Assembly (NCBI RefSeq): GCF_000266945.1
Contig: NC_018025.1
Span: 2,542,001-2,606,000 of the forward strand
Source: Desulfomonile tiedjei DSM 6799
GTDB lineage: Bacteria; Desulfobacterota; Desulfomonilia; Desulfomonilales; Desulfomonilaceae
Direction of reading: 5' to 3'
Length of the DNA: 64,000 nucleotides
The notes below the pieces were generated by a model. The model was given only the letters and a program-made list of their open reading frames with translations, made no database searches and had not been told where the DNA came from. Positions 16,269 through 24,678 of the stretch are shown piece after piece; the first letter of the stretch is position 1, and the number at the start of each line of letters is the position of its first letter. The position numbers and the translations under genes are program-made.

Positions 16269-18020
16269 TCAACTTCCCAAATATTTCTTCATCTTGCGCG
16301 AAATTGTCGATTGATTGATGCCCAGGTGCGGTGCTGCTTTCTGCTGGGAACCGTACTTACGGACAGCTTCTGCAATGTGCTCCAGCTCTAATTGGTCTAT
16401 CGCCTTCTTTAGAGAGCCCTGTTCAATGGCGTTCTTTAAACGGCCGGGATCGGCATGTCCGCGTACTGATGGTGGAAGCTCGTTCAAGGTGACCACATCT
16501 CTTCTACTCAGAACCATTGCTGATTCGACAATGTTTTCAAGTTCTCGCACATTTCCGGGGTATTCGTAGTGGAGCAGTGCATCGAGGGCTTCACTGTCTA
16601 TGGATCTATCAATGCCGTGCTTGGACCTGAACTTCCTGGTGAAAAAGGTTATCAGATCCAGGATGTCCTGTGTGCGGCCTCTCAGAGGCGGAACTGTCAG
16701 AGATACTACGTTCAACCGGTAGAACAGGTCTTCTCTAAAAAGATTCTTCTTTACTTGTTCAGCCAGATCTCTGTTTGTGGCTGCTATGACTCTGGTATCG
16801 ACAGCCCGAACAGTCGACCCTCCCACACGCATGATACATTTCTCGTCGAGGAAACGCAGCAATTTCACCTGCTGACCCAGTGGAGCTTCGGATATCTCGT
16901 CGAAAAATAAGGTACCGCCCTCGGCCATTTCCACCAGTCCCGGTTTTCCTTTTGCTCCGGCCCCGGTAAAAGCGCCTTTTTCATATCCGTACAGCTCTGA
17001 CTCAAATAACGTGTCTACGATTGCTGCGCAATCAACCCTGACGAATGGCCCTTCCGATCGTTCGGACTTGTGGTGGATGAGTTTTGCCAACTGGCCTTTC
17101 CCCACGCCCGATTCTCCATTAATCAGGACAGTGGAATCGAATCGGGCCACTCTGAGTGCCCTTTCATAGATTGATTCCATCTCCCGGCTGCGGCATACGA
17201 AAAAGTTGCTCTCGAGGTCTCGAAGCTGAAAGTCCAGCAGCTCGCTTCGGTATTGATCGACCAGAGCTTTACTCTCGTCCAGTTCACGGCGGATGCGATC
17301 GAGTTCTGTTATGTCACGATCGTTTATGATGATGACATCAATTTCCCCTTTGGAATTGAGTATCGGGTTGCCGGTGGCGAGCACTCTCTTATCCGCTTTC
17401 GTAGTCTGCACCAGAGTTACAGTGGTTTTTCGCTTGAGCACCTCCATGGTGACCGATTCGTCTACGTACCCGTTCGCGACAAGCTCGGCGACGTTCCGTC
17501 CGAGGATGTCGTCGGTCTTGCATCCGGTGATCCGTTCGGCAGCTTTATTGAGCTTTACCACGTTACCCTGCCTGTCCGTGATCCACAGGCCGTCGTACGA
17601 GGATTCCATGATCGAATCCAGAAGTTGCGCCATTTCTCTGTACGATTCCAGTTCCATGGCGTACTTATCGTACACGAACACTGCTTGAAAAAAAGAGACT
17701 ACTCCTTCAATTCCGGTTTTGAAACGCAGAGGCAGATGATTGGTTATATAAAGCTTGCCTCCGATGGAACTGCGGACTCCGAGCTGTGGAGTCCCGTCCT
17801 GGAAGATCTTCGACATGTCGTCCCAGAGTGAACGTTGAATGTCCCGGGCATGGCACTTTACCAGCTCCTCTTGGGAGCTTCCCAGGAATCTGGCTGCAGC
17901 TCTGTTTGCGTACGCCACCGTTCCAGACGGTAAAACGACAATGATTCCGTCCGGCACAATGTCCGTTACGGAACCGAAGACTTCAAGAAGCTCAGAGAGC
18001 GTGTTGTGGGGTGTTTGCAT
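16269..18020 (-). CDS. sigma-54-dependent activator with two PAS domains
   Basis: 583 residues. Two PAS sensor domains (about 10-120 and 130-250; YANRAAARFLGSS and VVKLNKAAERITGC) precede an AAA+ module: Walker A GESGVGKGQ, the sigma-54 contact loop GAFTGAGAKG, GGTLFFDEISEA, and the arginine-finger region RLNVVSLTVPPLRGR. A Fis-type helix-turn-helix ends the protein (QKAAPHLGINQSTISRKMKK). There is no receiver domain, so it should respond to a small ligand through the PAS domains. It sits upstream of, and in line with, the importer/lactam cluster, its most likely target. The start ATG at 18020 has only a weak ribosome site. Confidence 0.9.
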   Translation of the reverse strand: MQTPHNTLSELLEVFGSVTDIVPDGIIVVLPSGTVAYANRAAARFLGSSQEELVKCHARDIQRSLWDDMSKIFQDGTPQLGVRSSIGGKLYITNHLPLRFKTGIEGVVSFFQAVFVYDKYAMELESYREMAQLLDSIMESSYDGLWITDRQGNVVKLNKAAERITGCKTDDILGRNVAELVANGYVDESVTMEVLKRKTTVTLVQTTKADKRVLATGNPILNSKGEIDVIIINDRDITELDRIRRELDESKALVDQYRSELLDFQLRDLESNFFVCRSREMESIYERALRVARFDSTVLINGESGVGKGQLAKLIHHKSERSEGPFVRVDCAAIVDTLFESELYGYEKGAFTGAGAKGKPGLVEMAEGGTLFFDEISEAPLGQQVKLLRFLDEKCIMRVGGSTVRAVDTRVIAATNRDLAEQVKKNLFREDLFYRLNVVSLTVPPLRGRTQDILDLITFFTRKFRSKHGIDRSIDSEALDALLHYEYPGNVRELENIVESAMVLSRRDVVTLNELPPSVRGHADPGRLKNAIEQGSLKKAIDQLELEHIAEAVRKYGSQQKAAPHLGINQSTISRKMKKYLGS

Positions 18021-18249
18021 CGGTCGGTCGCCAAGCCTGTCACTCGGCTCTGTTTCAGATTTATGTGCAATTGTTACACGTTCCCATGCGGAGACGCAAG
18101 GCTCCTGAATTTGCAGTAGCAGGCATCAACGGGAGAGAACAGGAACACATATCGAGTTTCAGGACGATCTGTCGGTGAAATTATCGATTCGAAATAGAAC
18201 CAACCCTGTTTTATGACGATTCTCTAAAGTAATAGCGGATTACTAAGGA

Positions 18250-18424
18250 TGCCAAAATTAGTGTCCGATTGAAGATTAGGAATATTGGTGGGTGCCGGCC
18301 TCCGTGCCGGCGCATCTTCCACATAGTCAATGATATCGATATAATAGACCGGCAGGGACGCCGGTCTCCACTAATAGGTTGTCTTTGAACGCGGAACAAA
18401 CGCCAGAAATTTTGACAATCGCTG
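18250..18424 (-). repeat. dispersed repeat, copy 2 (uninterrupted)
   Basis: Reverse-complement match to the two outer parts of 4866-5304, including GGTGGGTGCCGGCCTCCGTG and GGAACAAACGCCAGAAATTT. It carries internal hairpins (GCCGGC...GCCGGC, ACCGGC...GCCGGT). It fills most of the 430-base gap between the sigma-54 activator and the response regulator; the rest of the gap (18021-18249) shows nothing recognisable. Confidence 0.75.
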
Positions 18425-18453
18425 TGTGAAGAGCGACTCCTCGAAATTGGAAG

Positions 18454-19095
18454 CTATTTGTCGACAATACCATGCTTAACTGCGTAGCGGACCAACTCTA
18501 CGGAAGTCTTCAGGCCGAGACTCTCCATCATGCTGTATTTATGGAATTCAACAGTCTTCGGGGAAATACCTAAAATCGAAGCGATTTCTTTGACACTGTG
18601 ACCTTCCGCAATCAATTGCAGGACCTCACGTTGACGTCCCGTCAGTCTGGTGCTTTCGTCAAAGGGCTCCTGGGATTTCTGCTTGTGAAACTGTAGCAGG
18701 CTTCCTGCCAAGAGAGGTGTTATATAGGTTCGACCTCTGTATGCGTTGGAAACAGCAGTCACTAGTTCCGAAGAAGCAGAATGCTTCAGAACGTATCCCG
18801 ATGCTCCGGCCTCGAATGCCTCCGCAGCATACATGACATCCGTGTGCATGGTCAAAATAACCACCGCGATGTTCTTATACTTCTTCTTGAATTGGCGCAT
18901 CGCTTCGATGCCGTTAAGCAGTGGCATGGAAACATCTGCCACCACGACATCGGGCTGGAGTTTTTCCACAGCCTCGACCAGTGTTCGGCCGTCCTCAACG
19001 ATGCCTACGAGTTCGAACTCGGGTTCCAGGATACTCTTTAAGCCTTCAGCCACAATGCGGTGGTCATCTGCCAGGAGCACTCTTGCACGTCTCAT
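18454..19095 (-). CDS. NarL/FixJ-family response regulator
   Basis: 213 residues. A receiver domain (1-120: LLADDH acidic pocket, phospho-acceptor aspartate in VVADVSMP, ILTMHTD, GYVLKHSA with the conserved lysine) is followed by a LuxR-type helix-turn-helix (LTGRQREVLQLIAEGHSVKEIA, then GISPKTVEFHKYSMM). AAGGAGG precedes the ATG, and its start overlaps the end of the histidine kinase reading frame by 32 bases, the usual sign of a cognate pair. Because the kinase is split by a stop codon, this regulator may lack its normal phosphate donor. Confidence 0.9.
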   Translation of the reverse strand: MRRARVLLADDHRIVAEGLKSILEPEFELVGIVEDGRTLVEAVEKLQPDVVVADVSMPLLNGIEAMRQFKKKYKNIAVVILTMHTDVMYAAEAFEAGASGYVLKHSASSELVTAVSNAYRGRTYITPLLAGSLLQFHKQKSQEPFDESTRLTGRQREVLQLIAEGHSVKEIASILGISPKTVEFHKYSMMESLGLKTSVELVRYAVKHGIVDK

Positions 19096-19699
19096 GCGTT
19101 CCTCCTTCCAAGGGCGCTGAAAGCTCGATCACCGTTCCCATGCCCGGCTCGGAGCAGACACTGAGCTTGCCGTTTATGTAGTCCACTCGTTCTCTCATAC
19201 TTGCGAGGCCTATGCCAGGAGTCTGACGTACACCCTGCGGAACGAATCCGATGCCATCGTCTTTTATGGTAAGAACCAGGTGTCCGTCCAAACTTCGAAG
19301 AAAAATACTTACTCGTTTGGCTTTCGCATGCTTCGCTACGTTTCTCAAGCTCTCCTGGATGACTCGATAGACACACAAAGCAGCATCTTCTCGGATAAAG
19401 TCAGGGACATTTTCGTGATCGAAATCTACAGGAATGTCTTCCCGGTCGAAAAAGCGTACGCAAAGAGATGTCACGGCTCTAACCAAGCCAAGATCTTTCA
19501 GTATTGATGGATGGATTTGTCTCGATAGGGCATGCACGTCTTCAGAAAGTGCGATCAATTGGTCCTTCATGGAACCGATCTTCTTTTGTGCCGATTCCTC
19601 GATTCCGCTTCCCCGGATTTCCAGTGTCCCAGCCTCGATGGCTACGGCCGCAAGCCTTTGCACAATGTCATCGTGAAACTCGCGGGAAAGTCTGCTCAA
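19064..19699 (-). CDS. histidine kinase catalytic part (downstream fragment of a split gene)
   Basis: 211 residues from a TTG directly after a GAGGAG. HisKA_3 dimerisation/phospho-acceptor segment SREFHDDIVQRLAAVA (H8), then an HATPase with the N-box QESLRNVAKHAKA, DDGIGF and GIGLASMRER. It is in the same frame as the sensor part upstream, separated by a single TAA at 19709-19711. In relatives the sequence reads GRLISSQEEE, so one CAA-to-TAA change would explain the break. The ribosome-like purines touch the TTG without spacing, so independent expression is doubtful. With the sensor part it would be a NarX/UhpB-type kinase for the overlapping response regulator. Confidence 0.75.
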   Translation of the reverse strand: MSRLSREFHDDIVQRLAAVAIEAGTLEIRGSGIEESAQKKIGSMKDQLIALSEDVHALSRQIHPSILKDLGLVRAVTSLCVRFFDREDIPVDFDHENVPDFIREDAALCVYRVIQESLRNVAKHAKAKRVSIFLRSLDGHLVLTIKDDGIGFVPQGVRQTPGIGLASMRERVDYINGKLSVCSEPGMGTVIELSAPLEGGTHETCKSAPGR

Positions 19700-19708
19700 C
19701 TCCTCTTC

Positions 19709-20989
19709 TTACGATGAAATGAGTCTTCCGGCAAGCGTTCTGAGATCTTGACGACTTTCCAGGAGTGACATTTCAGCCCTTTTGCGTTTTTGAAGATTGA
19801 CAAAAAGTGTAACAATCAGGAGGGATTCAAGAGCAATGAGAGTGATTACTGCTATCGCCTGGGCTCGGTAGAGCTCCCAAATAGAGAGTTGACGGTATCG
19901 AATTTCACTCCCGTGCGGAAGGTCACTTTCGTTAATGTTCCACCTGCGAAGCTGGCGCCAGTCATAAGCGTCGACCATAGTGCTGGAGCCGAAATCAAAG
20001 GGGATTTCGCCGGCCGGTTTACCGCGGAGGATTTGAATAGCCATTTCTGCAGCCCTGCGGCCCTGTAGCCGAAAGCTGGTCAGCGGCCCGCCGACTATCC
20101 CATGGCCAAGGTACGATTCGTAAGGAGCGAAAACGGGGAAGCTCGCTTCACTGGATATGAGTTTGATTACATCCCGAGGAATGAAGCTTCTGCCTTTCGA
20201 GTCTACGAAAAAAGTTGTGAAGAAAACTACAGAGTCTGCCGGCAGTTTTCTTACTCTTTCAAGGAGACCTCCAATAGAAAGACCTGATAGGTCGGTTATG
20301 GAAATCTTCCCCCGAAAAGCCTCCAAAGACTTTCGCAGATCCAGAGAACGAATTTCGTCATTTTCGAATGCTCCGGAGATCAAGACTGCGTTTTTCGTGT
20401 CCGGCATGAGAGAGAGTGCTGCATGAATGAGCACGGTTCCATTAGTCGGCTCCAGCACGCAGGTGGACCTTTTTCGGAGTGGCGAAGTCTCGAGCCTGTT
20501 CCCAAGTTCCTGGGGAATTGCGCACATGACCACGGGCGTATTCGGAAAGACTTCCTCCGAATTCTCTATCAAGAAATTGGAAGCAGGAACATCGAAGCTG
20601 ATGACCACGTCTGTTGCGGAATCCGCGTATCGATGGCGCAGAAGTTCCACCAGAGCCTTTCTCTGGTTTGAGTCTCTAAATCTGGTAAGATCGAGGTACT
20701 CGACGAACAGTTGAATGTTGAGGTCAGTATTTCTTGAGATTACCTCTCGAATACCTTGCTCAGCCATTTCCGTGGCCGGAAAATCGAGAGGTTCGGAATA
20801 CAGAATCACAAGCCGCCGGGCATGGTTGATATCAGAGCCAGACTCCGCATCCGGCGCGCCGGAGAGGCTCAGCAAAACCGTCATGATCGCCACGACACGA
20901 AGGAATGGCGTAATCCACTCATTTACGGCAGCTTCTGAAGCTTCAGTATCGGTTCGATGAACACAACGCAATGAACTTTTTGGTTGCAA
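19709..20989 (-). CDS. sensor part of the split histidine kinase (periplasmic ABC-substrate-binding-like domain)
   Basis: 426 residues ending LAGRLISS at an in-frame TAA. A hydrophobic segment near residue 35 exports a domain of about 280 residues resembling ABC substrate-binding sensors (RRLVILYSEPLDFPATE, PVVMCAIPQELG, FAPYESYLGHGIVGG). A transmembrane helix near 380 (AVITLIALESLLIVTLFV) leads to a short coiled linker KRKRAEMSLLESRQDLRTLAG that should run into the kinase core. The start is uncertain: TTG at 20989 has no good ribosome site. On its own this product would be a membrane sensor without an output. Probably one gene inactivated or attenuated by a nonsense change. Confidence 0.72.
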   Translation of the reverse strand: MQPKSSLRCVHRTDTEASEAAVNEWITPFLRVVAIMTVLLSLSGAPDAESGSDINHARRLVILYSEPLDFPATEMAEQGIREVISRNTDLNIQLFVEYLDLTRFRDSNQRKALVELLRHRYADSATDVVISFDVPASNFLIENSEEVFPNTPVVMCAIPQELGNRLETSPLRKRSTCVLEPTNGTVLIHAALSLMPDTKNAVLISGAFENDEIRSLDLRKSLEAFRGKISITDLSGLSIGGLLERVRKLPADSVVFFTTFFVDSKGRSFIPRDVIKLISSEASFPVFAPYESYLGHGIVGGPLTSFRLQGRRAAEMAIQILRGKPAGEIPFDFGSSTMVDAYDWRQLRRWNINESDLPHGSEIRYRQLSIWELYRAQAIAVITLIALESLLIVTLFVNLQKRKRAEMSLLESRQDLRTLAGRLISS

Positions 20990-21216
20990 GAGAGTGCCTT
21001 TGTTGCAAAGACTGTTGCCCCGGTGTTTCCGTGCTCGCCCGAAAAAAGCTTATACTATTCGCTTTTCTTTTCATAATCCGGGAGGCTGGAAATATCCTTC
21101 GCTCCGGACGACGCAGAGCCGTCTAATCACTGCGCTCAGGACACCCCGGCCTTCGCCATCTTTTGTGCGTAACTGCGGAATGGTATTACATCTTTCTTGC
21201 TGGAATTCAAGCCATT

Positions 21217-21240
21217 GAGGAGGCCCAAGAAAGCCTCCTC
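21217..21240 (-). terminator. hairpin after the MFS gene
   Basis: GAGGAGGC and GCCTCCTC are separated by eight bases, about 30 bases past the MFS stop codon. There is no clear U-run, so it may be a weak terminator or an mRNA-end stabiliser. Confidence 0.4.
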
Positions 21241-21268
21241 ACAAATTGGGAACGCATCGACAGCGAGT

Positions 21269-22648
21269 TTATTTAATGTCCTCCAAGGACTTGCCGCCGG
21301 TACGCAAGCCCCACAGAAGGACAGGGATAATCGGCAATACGAAGAGAATCCCTACTGCATTGAAAACTCCGGAAAAACCTGCAACCTTATGGATGATTGG
21401 GATTACCGGCTGAGCCGCCGAAACTGAAAGTCGAGCCAATCCATTGTGGAACCCCGTTGCGGTATTCCGCATCTTTGTGGGGTACGATTCCGCCGTGTAG
21501 GAGAACAAAACAAAACTGACTGCCATGATGAAAACATTAAAAAGGAATCCAAAACCCACCAGCAGGGTGAAAGAATCCAAGTGAGCAAAAACAAATGCAA
21601 ATGCTGCACAAAGCGCTCCCAGACATAGCAGCGGAATTTTGCGTCCACCGAGGTCCGAGACAAACGATGCAAGGAAACAACCCACGGGCACGCCAATGCT
21701 GATGATGGTCGATGCCGTAAGGCTATCCGCCACAGTAAAGCCTTTCATTTTCAGCAATTGGGTGGTCCACGTCGTCAGGGTGAAAGTGGCCGGTGTAATT
21801 GTTATGAACAGCAGAATGAGCAGCAGGGTACGTACGATATAACTCTTTGTAAACATCCCATACAGAACTTCGGACATTCTCTCTCTGGGTGGGACCTTAG
21901 TGGCTGCTTCTGAAAGGTCTATTTTGCGGTGAGTTATGAATTCCATAACTTCTTCAGCCTCGGGCAATCTTTTTTGAGCCACAAGCCATCTGGGCGATTC
22001 TTTCAGATATTTCAATCCGAGGAAGAAACCTATGAGGCCGCATCCTCCTATGTAAAAGATTATCCGATACGCATCAGGCCCCATCGGTATGATCAGTCTG
22101 CACAAAAAAGCGATTACCGGCACTGCGCAGAATCCTACCCCAGCCACGCGACCCTGCCATTTACCTCGTGATTCTGCGGGTGCCATTTCTGCGATATAGG
22201 CCTGAGAAGTCACCATAAGGCAGAACACCCCGAATCCTGTGAGGGAACGGGAAATTATGAAAATCGTGAAGTCATTGGTAAGTCCGTTCGCTACCGATGC
22301 AACGGAAAAAATAAGTATCGAGGCCAGAAAAGTCTTACGACGCCCGATAAAATCTGAAATGACCCCTCCAAGAAAACCGCCGGAAGTCATTCCTATGAAA
22401 TACCAGAAGACAATCGTCGCAATATCTGTCATCTTCAAATGCCAGGACTCTTGAAGAGCAGGAGCAATGAAACCGAAGTTCCAATTGTCCAGTTGCTCGA
22501 AGAAATACGCCATCATAATGATATAGAAGATGAACTTGTGGACTCCGGTCACTTCAAGTCCGTCAAAGTAGTTATTAATGATCTTCCCTTCGGTCGAAGC
22601 CTTGGGAAATATCTGCTTTTCAACAGTAATCGCTGCCTCTTGTGACAT
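21269..22648 (-). CDS. MFS transporter, sugar/aromatic-acid porter type
   Basis: 459 residues with about 12 membrane segments. The loop between helices 2 and 3 carries GGVISDFIGRRKTF (the GxxxDxxGRRK signature), repeated in the second half as FVSDLGGRKIP. A central cytoplasmic loop contains KYLKESPRWLVAQKR, the PESPRWL-type motif of the sugar-porter and aromatic acid/proton symporter groups. AGAAGGAG lies ahead of the ATG. It lies just upstream (about 280 bases) of the split two-component pair on the same strand, which may sense its substrate. Uptake of an organic acid by proton symport is most likely; the substrate is not determinable. Confidence 0.85.
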   Translation of the reverse strand: MSQEAAITVEKQIFPKASTEGKIINNYFDGLEVTGVHKFIFYIIMMAYFFEQLDNWNFGFIAPALQESWHLKMTDIATIVFWYFIGMTSGGFLGGVISDFIGRRKTFLASILIFSVASVANGLTNDFTIFIISRSLTGFGVFCLMVTSQAYIAEMAPAESRGKWQGRVAGVGFCAVPVIAFLCRLIIPMGPDAYRIIFYIGGCGLIGFFLGLKYLKESPRWLVAQKRLPEAEEVMEFITHRKIDLSEAATKVPPRERMSEVLYGMFTKSYIVRTLLLILLFITITPATFTLTTWTTQLLKMKGFTVADSLTASTIISIGVPVGCFLASFVSDLGGRKIPLLCLGALCAAFAFVFAHLDSFTLLVGFGFLFNVFIMAVSFVLFSYTAESYPTKMRNTATGFHNGLARLSVSAAQPVIPIIHKVAGFSGVFNAVGILFVLPIIPVLLWGLRTGGKSLEDIK

Positions 22649-22780
22649 GTTCGGCTCCTTCTACAATACACTTCATGTGGCTCGTGATGATCTGGGCGCA
22701 GGAATCCCCTTCACCGAAATGACTCGGCTCCGCTTCGAACAGTGCTTAACGGGAAGGGTTCACTAAGTAGCTTGCCGTTG

Positions 22781-22996
22781 CATAGGCGCTGACTTAGAGT
22801 GTTTCTTTGTTCGTTGTTCCGAAGGAACAAGTGAAAATAGGCCGGCGATTCATCGCCGGTTAAGCGGTTAAGAGAAAACAAAAAGATTTTCGAGTCCCGG
22901 AGGGACGTCTGATACACGAATTCCCGGCAATGAACTACCGGGCTATTTTCTTCAGTCCCTTTGAGACAAAGAATTGGAAGAAAGTTAGCGCCTATG
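22781..22996. mobile_element. MITE-like repeat family, copy B, with terminal inverted repeats
   Basis: Ends CATAGGCGCTGACTT (22781) and AAGTTAGCGCCTATG (to 22996) are inverted repeats with one mismatch. The interior matches copy A at 10591-10796. Flanks AGCTTGCCGTTG (left) and AGCTGCCGTTA (right) look like a decayed target duplication of about 11-12 bp. There is no coding capacity. It lies between the MFS gene and the thioredoxin operon. Confidence 0.7.
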
Positions 22997-23004
22997 AGCT
23001 GCCG

Positions 23005-23307
23005 TTATGTTCCTGGTGCGTTTACATCCCCGTTGTTGAGCACTTGCCACCTCGCAAGTCTGGCTGAACAATCTTCCAGCATTGCCCTGGTGATCGGTTT
23101 TCTGACGCTGATTGTCAGTCCGTTGACCTCTAAAACAGGCACATAATCGATTTTGTTATGTCTCTGTATTTCGAGAAAACAGGAGATAGGCTGAATCTCA
23201 AAGTCTTGAACTCCGTAGGCTTTGAGACTCTTCCGCAAGGCTGACTCAGTCTCTTCAAGTTTGACAGTATCGGTATCGAAAATTCGTACAAGTATGCTCG
23301 TATCCAT
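23005..23307 (-). CDS. small thioredoxin-operon protein, unknown function
   Basis: 100 residues from ATG at 23307 with AGGGT upstream. Pattern: a beta strand (SILVRIFDT), an alpha helix (KLEETESALRKSLKAYG), a strand (IQPISCFLEIQRHN), then VPVLEVNGLTISVRKPIT with a possible cis-proline, and a final helix. This is reminiscent of a thioredoxin-like fold without a CXXC motif (a single cysteine in PISCFLE). It ends an operon with a thioredoxin-like protein and a reductase, 44 bases after the reductase stop. A redox partner or adaptor role is inferred from position. Confidence 0.65.
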   Translation of the reverse strand: MDTSILVRIFDTDTVKLEETESALRKSLKAYGVQDFEIQPISCFLEIQRHNKIDYVPVLEVNGLTISVRKPITRAMLEDCSARLARWQVLNNGDVNAPGT

Positions 23308-23351
23308 TTGATTACCCTGGGGTTATCCGTTAGTGCTATCGTCTCTTGGAT

Positions 23352-24275
23352 TTAACACCGGTCGGAGCTTATGTATCGCTCGCATGTCAATGCGGCAATC
23401 GTCCCATCGTTCATGGCCGTGGTCAGTTGTCGATATCGTTTACGATTGAGGTCTCCGGCAGAGTACACGCCAGGGATGTTTGTGCTCATATCTTCGCCGA
23501 CCAACACATAACCGTCGTCGTCCAGGTTAACTATTCCTTTCAGGAAATCCGTTTCAGGTTTCTGACCTAAAAACGCAAAGATCCCGTCCACCGGTATGGT
23601 CTCGCTTACACCTGTTACGACGTTTTCAATTACGACCTCTTTCAGTTTCTTGTTTTCGAGGATTAAGTCGACCACTCTGGTATTTGTTCGAGCCTCGACG
23701 TTTTTGTTGTGAAGCAACTCGTCTTGAACGGTTTTGGCTGCAAAAAAGCGATCAGCGACCTCAATGAGCGTGAGATGAGAAATGCCGATTCTCATGAGGT
23801 AGAGACTCTCATCAAAGCCGCTATTTCCACCTCCCAAAACGAGGACGCGCTTGCCGGCATAAGGAAATCCGTCGCATATCGAGCAATAATGAACTTGCTC
23901 ACATTCCGGGAGACTCAGGGGAATCGGCTTGCGACCGGTGGCTACGATGAGAGCTTTTCCGTGATATATGGCGTCATCACTCTCGATAATTTTCTCTGTG
24001 CCGGAAATATCCATGGACTGGATCATGCAAACTTCCTCGATAGACACCCCGAGGTGATCTACATGGTCGCGAACCTTTTGCATCAGGTCCATGCCATGAA
24101 TGGAGATGTACGAAGGAAAGTTTTCGACCATGTATGTGTAATTGCACAATCCTCCGCAAATACTCTTTTCCAGGATCGCAGTCTTAACCCGTGCTCTTGA
24201 GAGATAAATTGCGGCAGTCATCCCGGCAATGCCGCCCCCAAGTATCAAAACATCGAATGGACGGACTTCTTTCAT
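23352..24275 (-). CDS. thioredoxin reductase-like flavoprotein
   Basis: 307 residues, normal length. FAD-binding GGGIAGMTAA near the N-terminus, a redox-active disulfide C131-S-I-C134 in CSICDG, a second dinucleotide loop GGGNSGFDES (148-157) and the C-terminal FAD motif GVYSAGDLN. The NADPH 2'-phosphate motif HRRxxxR is absent: the position reads LIEVADRFFA, so NADH or another donor (as in the ferredoxin- or F420-dependent branches) is plausible. AAGAGGG precedes the ATG. It follows the thioredoxin-like gene by 27 bases; together they should form a disulfide-reducing pair. Confidence 0.85.
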   Translation of the reverse strand: MKEVRPFDVLILGGGIAGMTAAIYLSRARVKTAILEKSICGGLCNYTYMVENFPSYISIHGMDLMQKVRDHVDHLGVSIEEVCMIQSMDISGTEKIIESDDAIYHGKALIVATGRKPIPLSLPECEQVHYCSICDGFPYAGKRVLVLGGGNSGFDESLYLMRIGISHLTLIEVADRFFAAKTVQDELLHNKNVEARTNTRVVDLILENKKLKEVVIENVVTGVSETIPVDGIFAFLGQKPETDFLKGIVNLDDDGYVLVGEDMSTNIPGVYSAGDLNRKRYRQLTTAMNDGTIAALTCERYISSDRC

Positions 24276-24302
24276 CTGAACCCTCTTTTCATCGGTACCG
24301 TT

Positions 24303-24611
24303 CTAAGCGGCTTCGTAAAAAGCAGCCATTTCTCGGGGGTTCATTAACCCATTTTTCTGAGCCGAAATTTCACCCTTCTTGACCACACACACTGTCGGAA
24401 CTCGTTCCACTCCTGCCAAATCCATGGAGTTAGGACATTCCTCGCTATCCACCGTGAAAACAGGGACCCCCGGGATTATCGCTTGGAACTTTTCGAGCAC
24501 CTTCAGCATATTTTTGCAGTGTGGACAGAGTTTCTTTACAAATATGATTACTCCGGTTTCCAGACTCTGGACGGTCGATCTGAAATCCATATCTTGAATA
24601 GCCGTAAACAT
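24303..24611 (-). CDS. thioredoxin/glutaredoxin-like protein with CPHC active site
   Basis: 102 residues, cytoplasmic, with a single thioredoxin fold: strand VIIFVKKLC, active site C29-P-H-C32, helix KNMLKVLEKF, strand VPVFTVDSE, and a cis-proline in VERVPTVCVVKKG. The CPHC centre is DsbA-like in sequence, but no signal peptide is present. It lies between a sulfatase-fold gene (67 bases upstream) and the reductase that probably recycles it. Client proteins are unknown. Confidence 0.85.
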   Translation of the reverse strand: MFTAIQDMDFRSTVQSLETGVIIFVKKLCPHCKNMLKVLEKFQAIIPGVPVFTVDSEECPNSMDLAGVERVPTVCVVKKGEISAQKNGLMNPREMAAFYEAA

Positions 24612-24678
24612 GATTCACTCCACTCCGGGCAGAATTTAATGCCGAGGGCCGGGTGTCACAGCCCTCGGTCTCAACAAA

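Noticed and set aside
22690-22780. Possible sigma-54 promoter upstream of the MFS gene (GG-N10-GC spacing present)
   Set aside because: The -24 box reads AGGGG and the -12 box CTGC, too far from consensus, and no activator site lies nearby.
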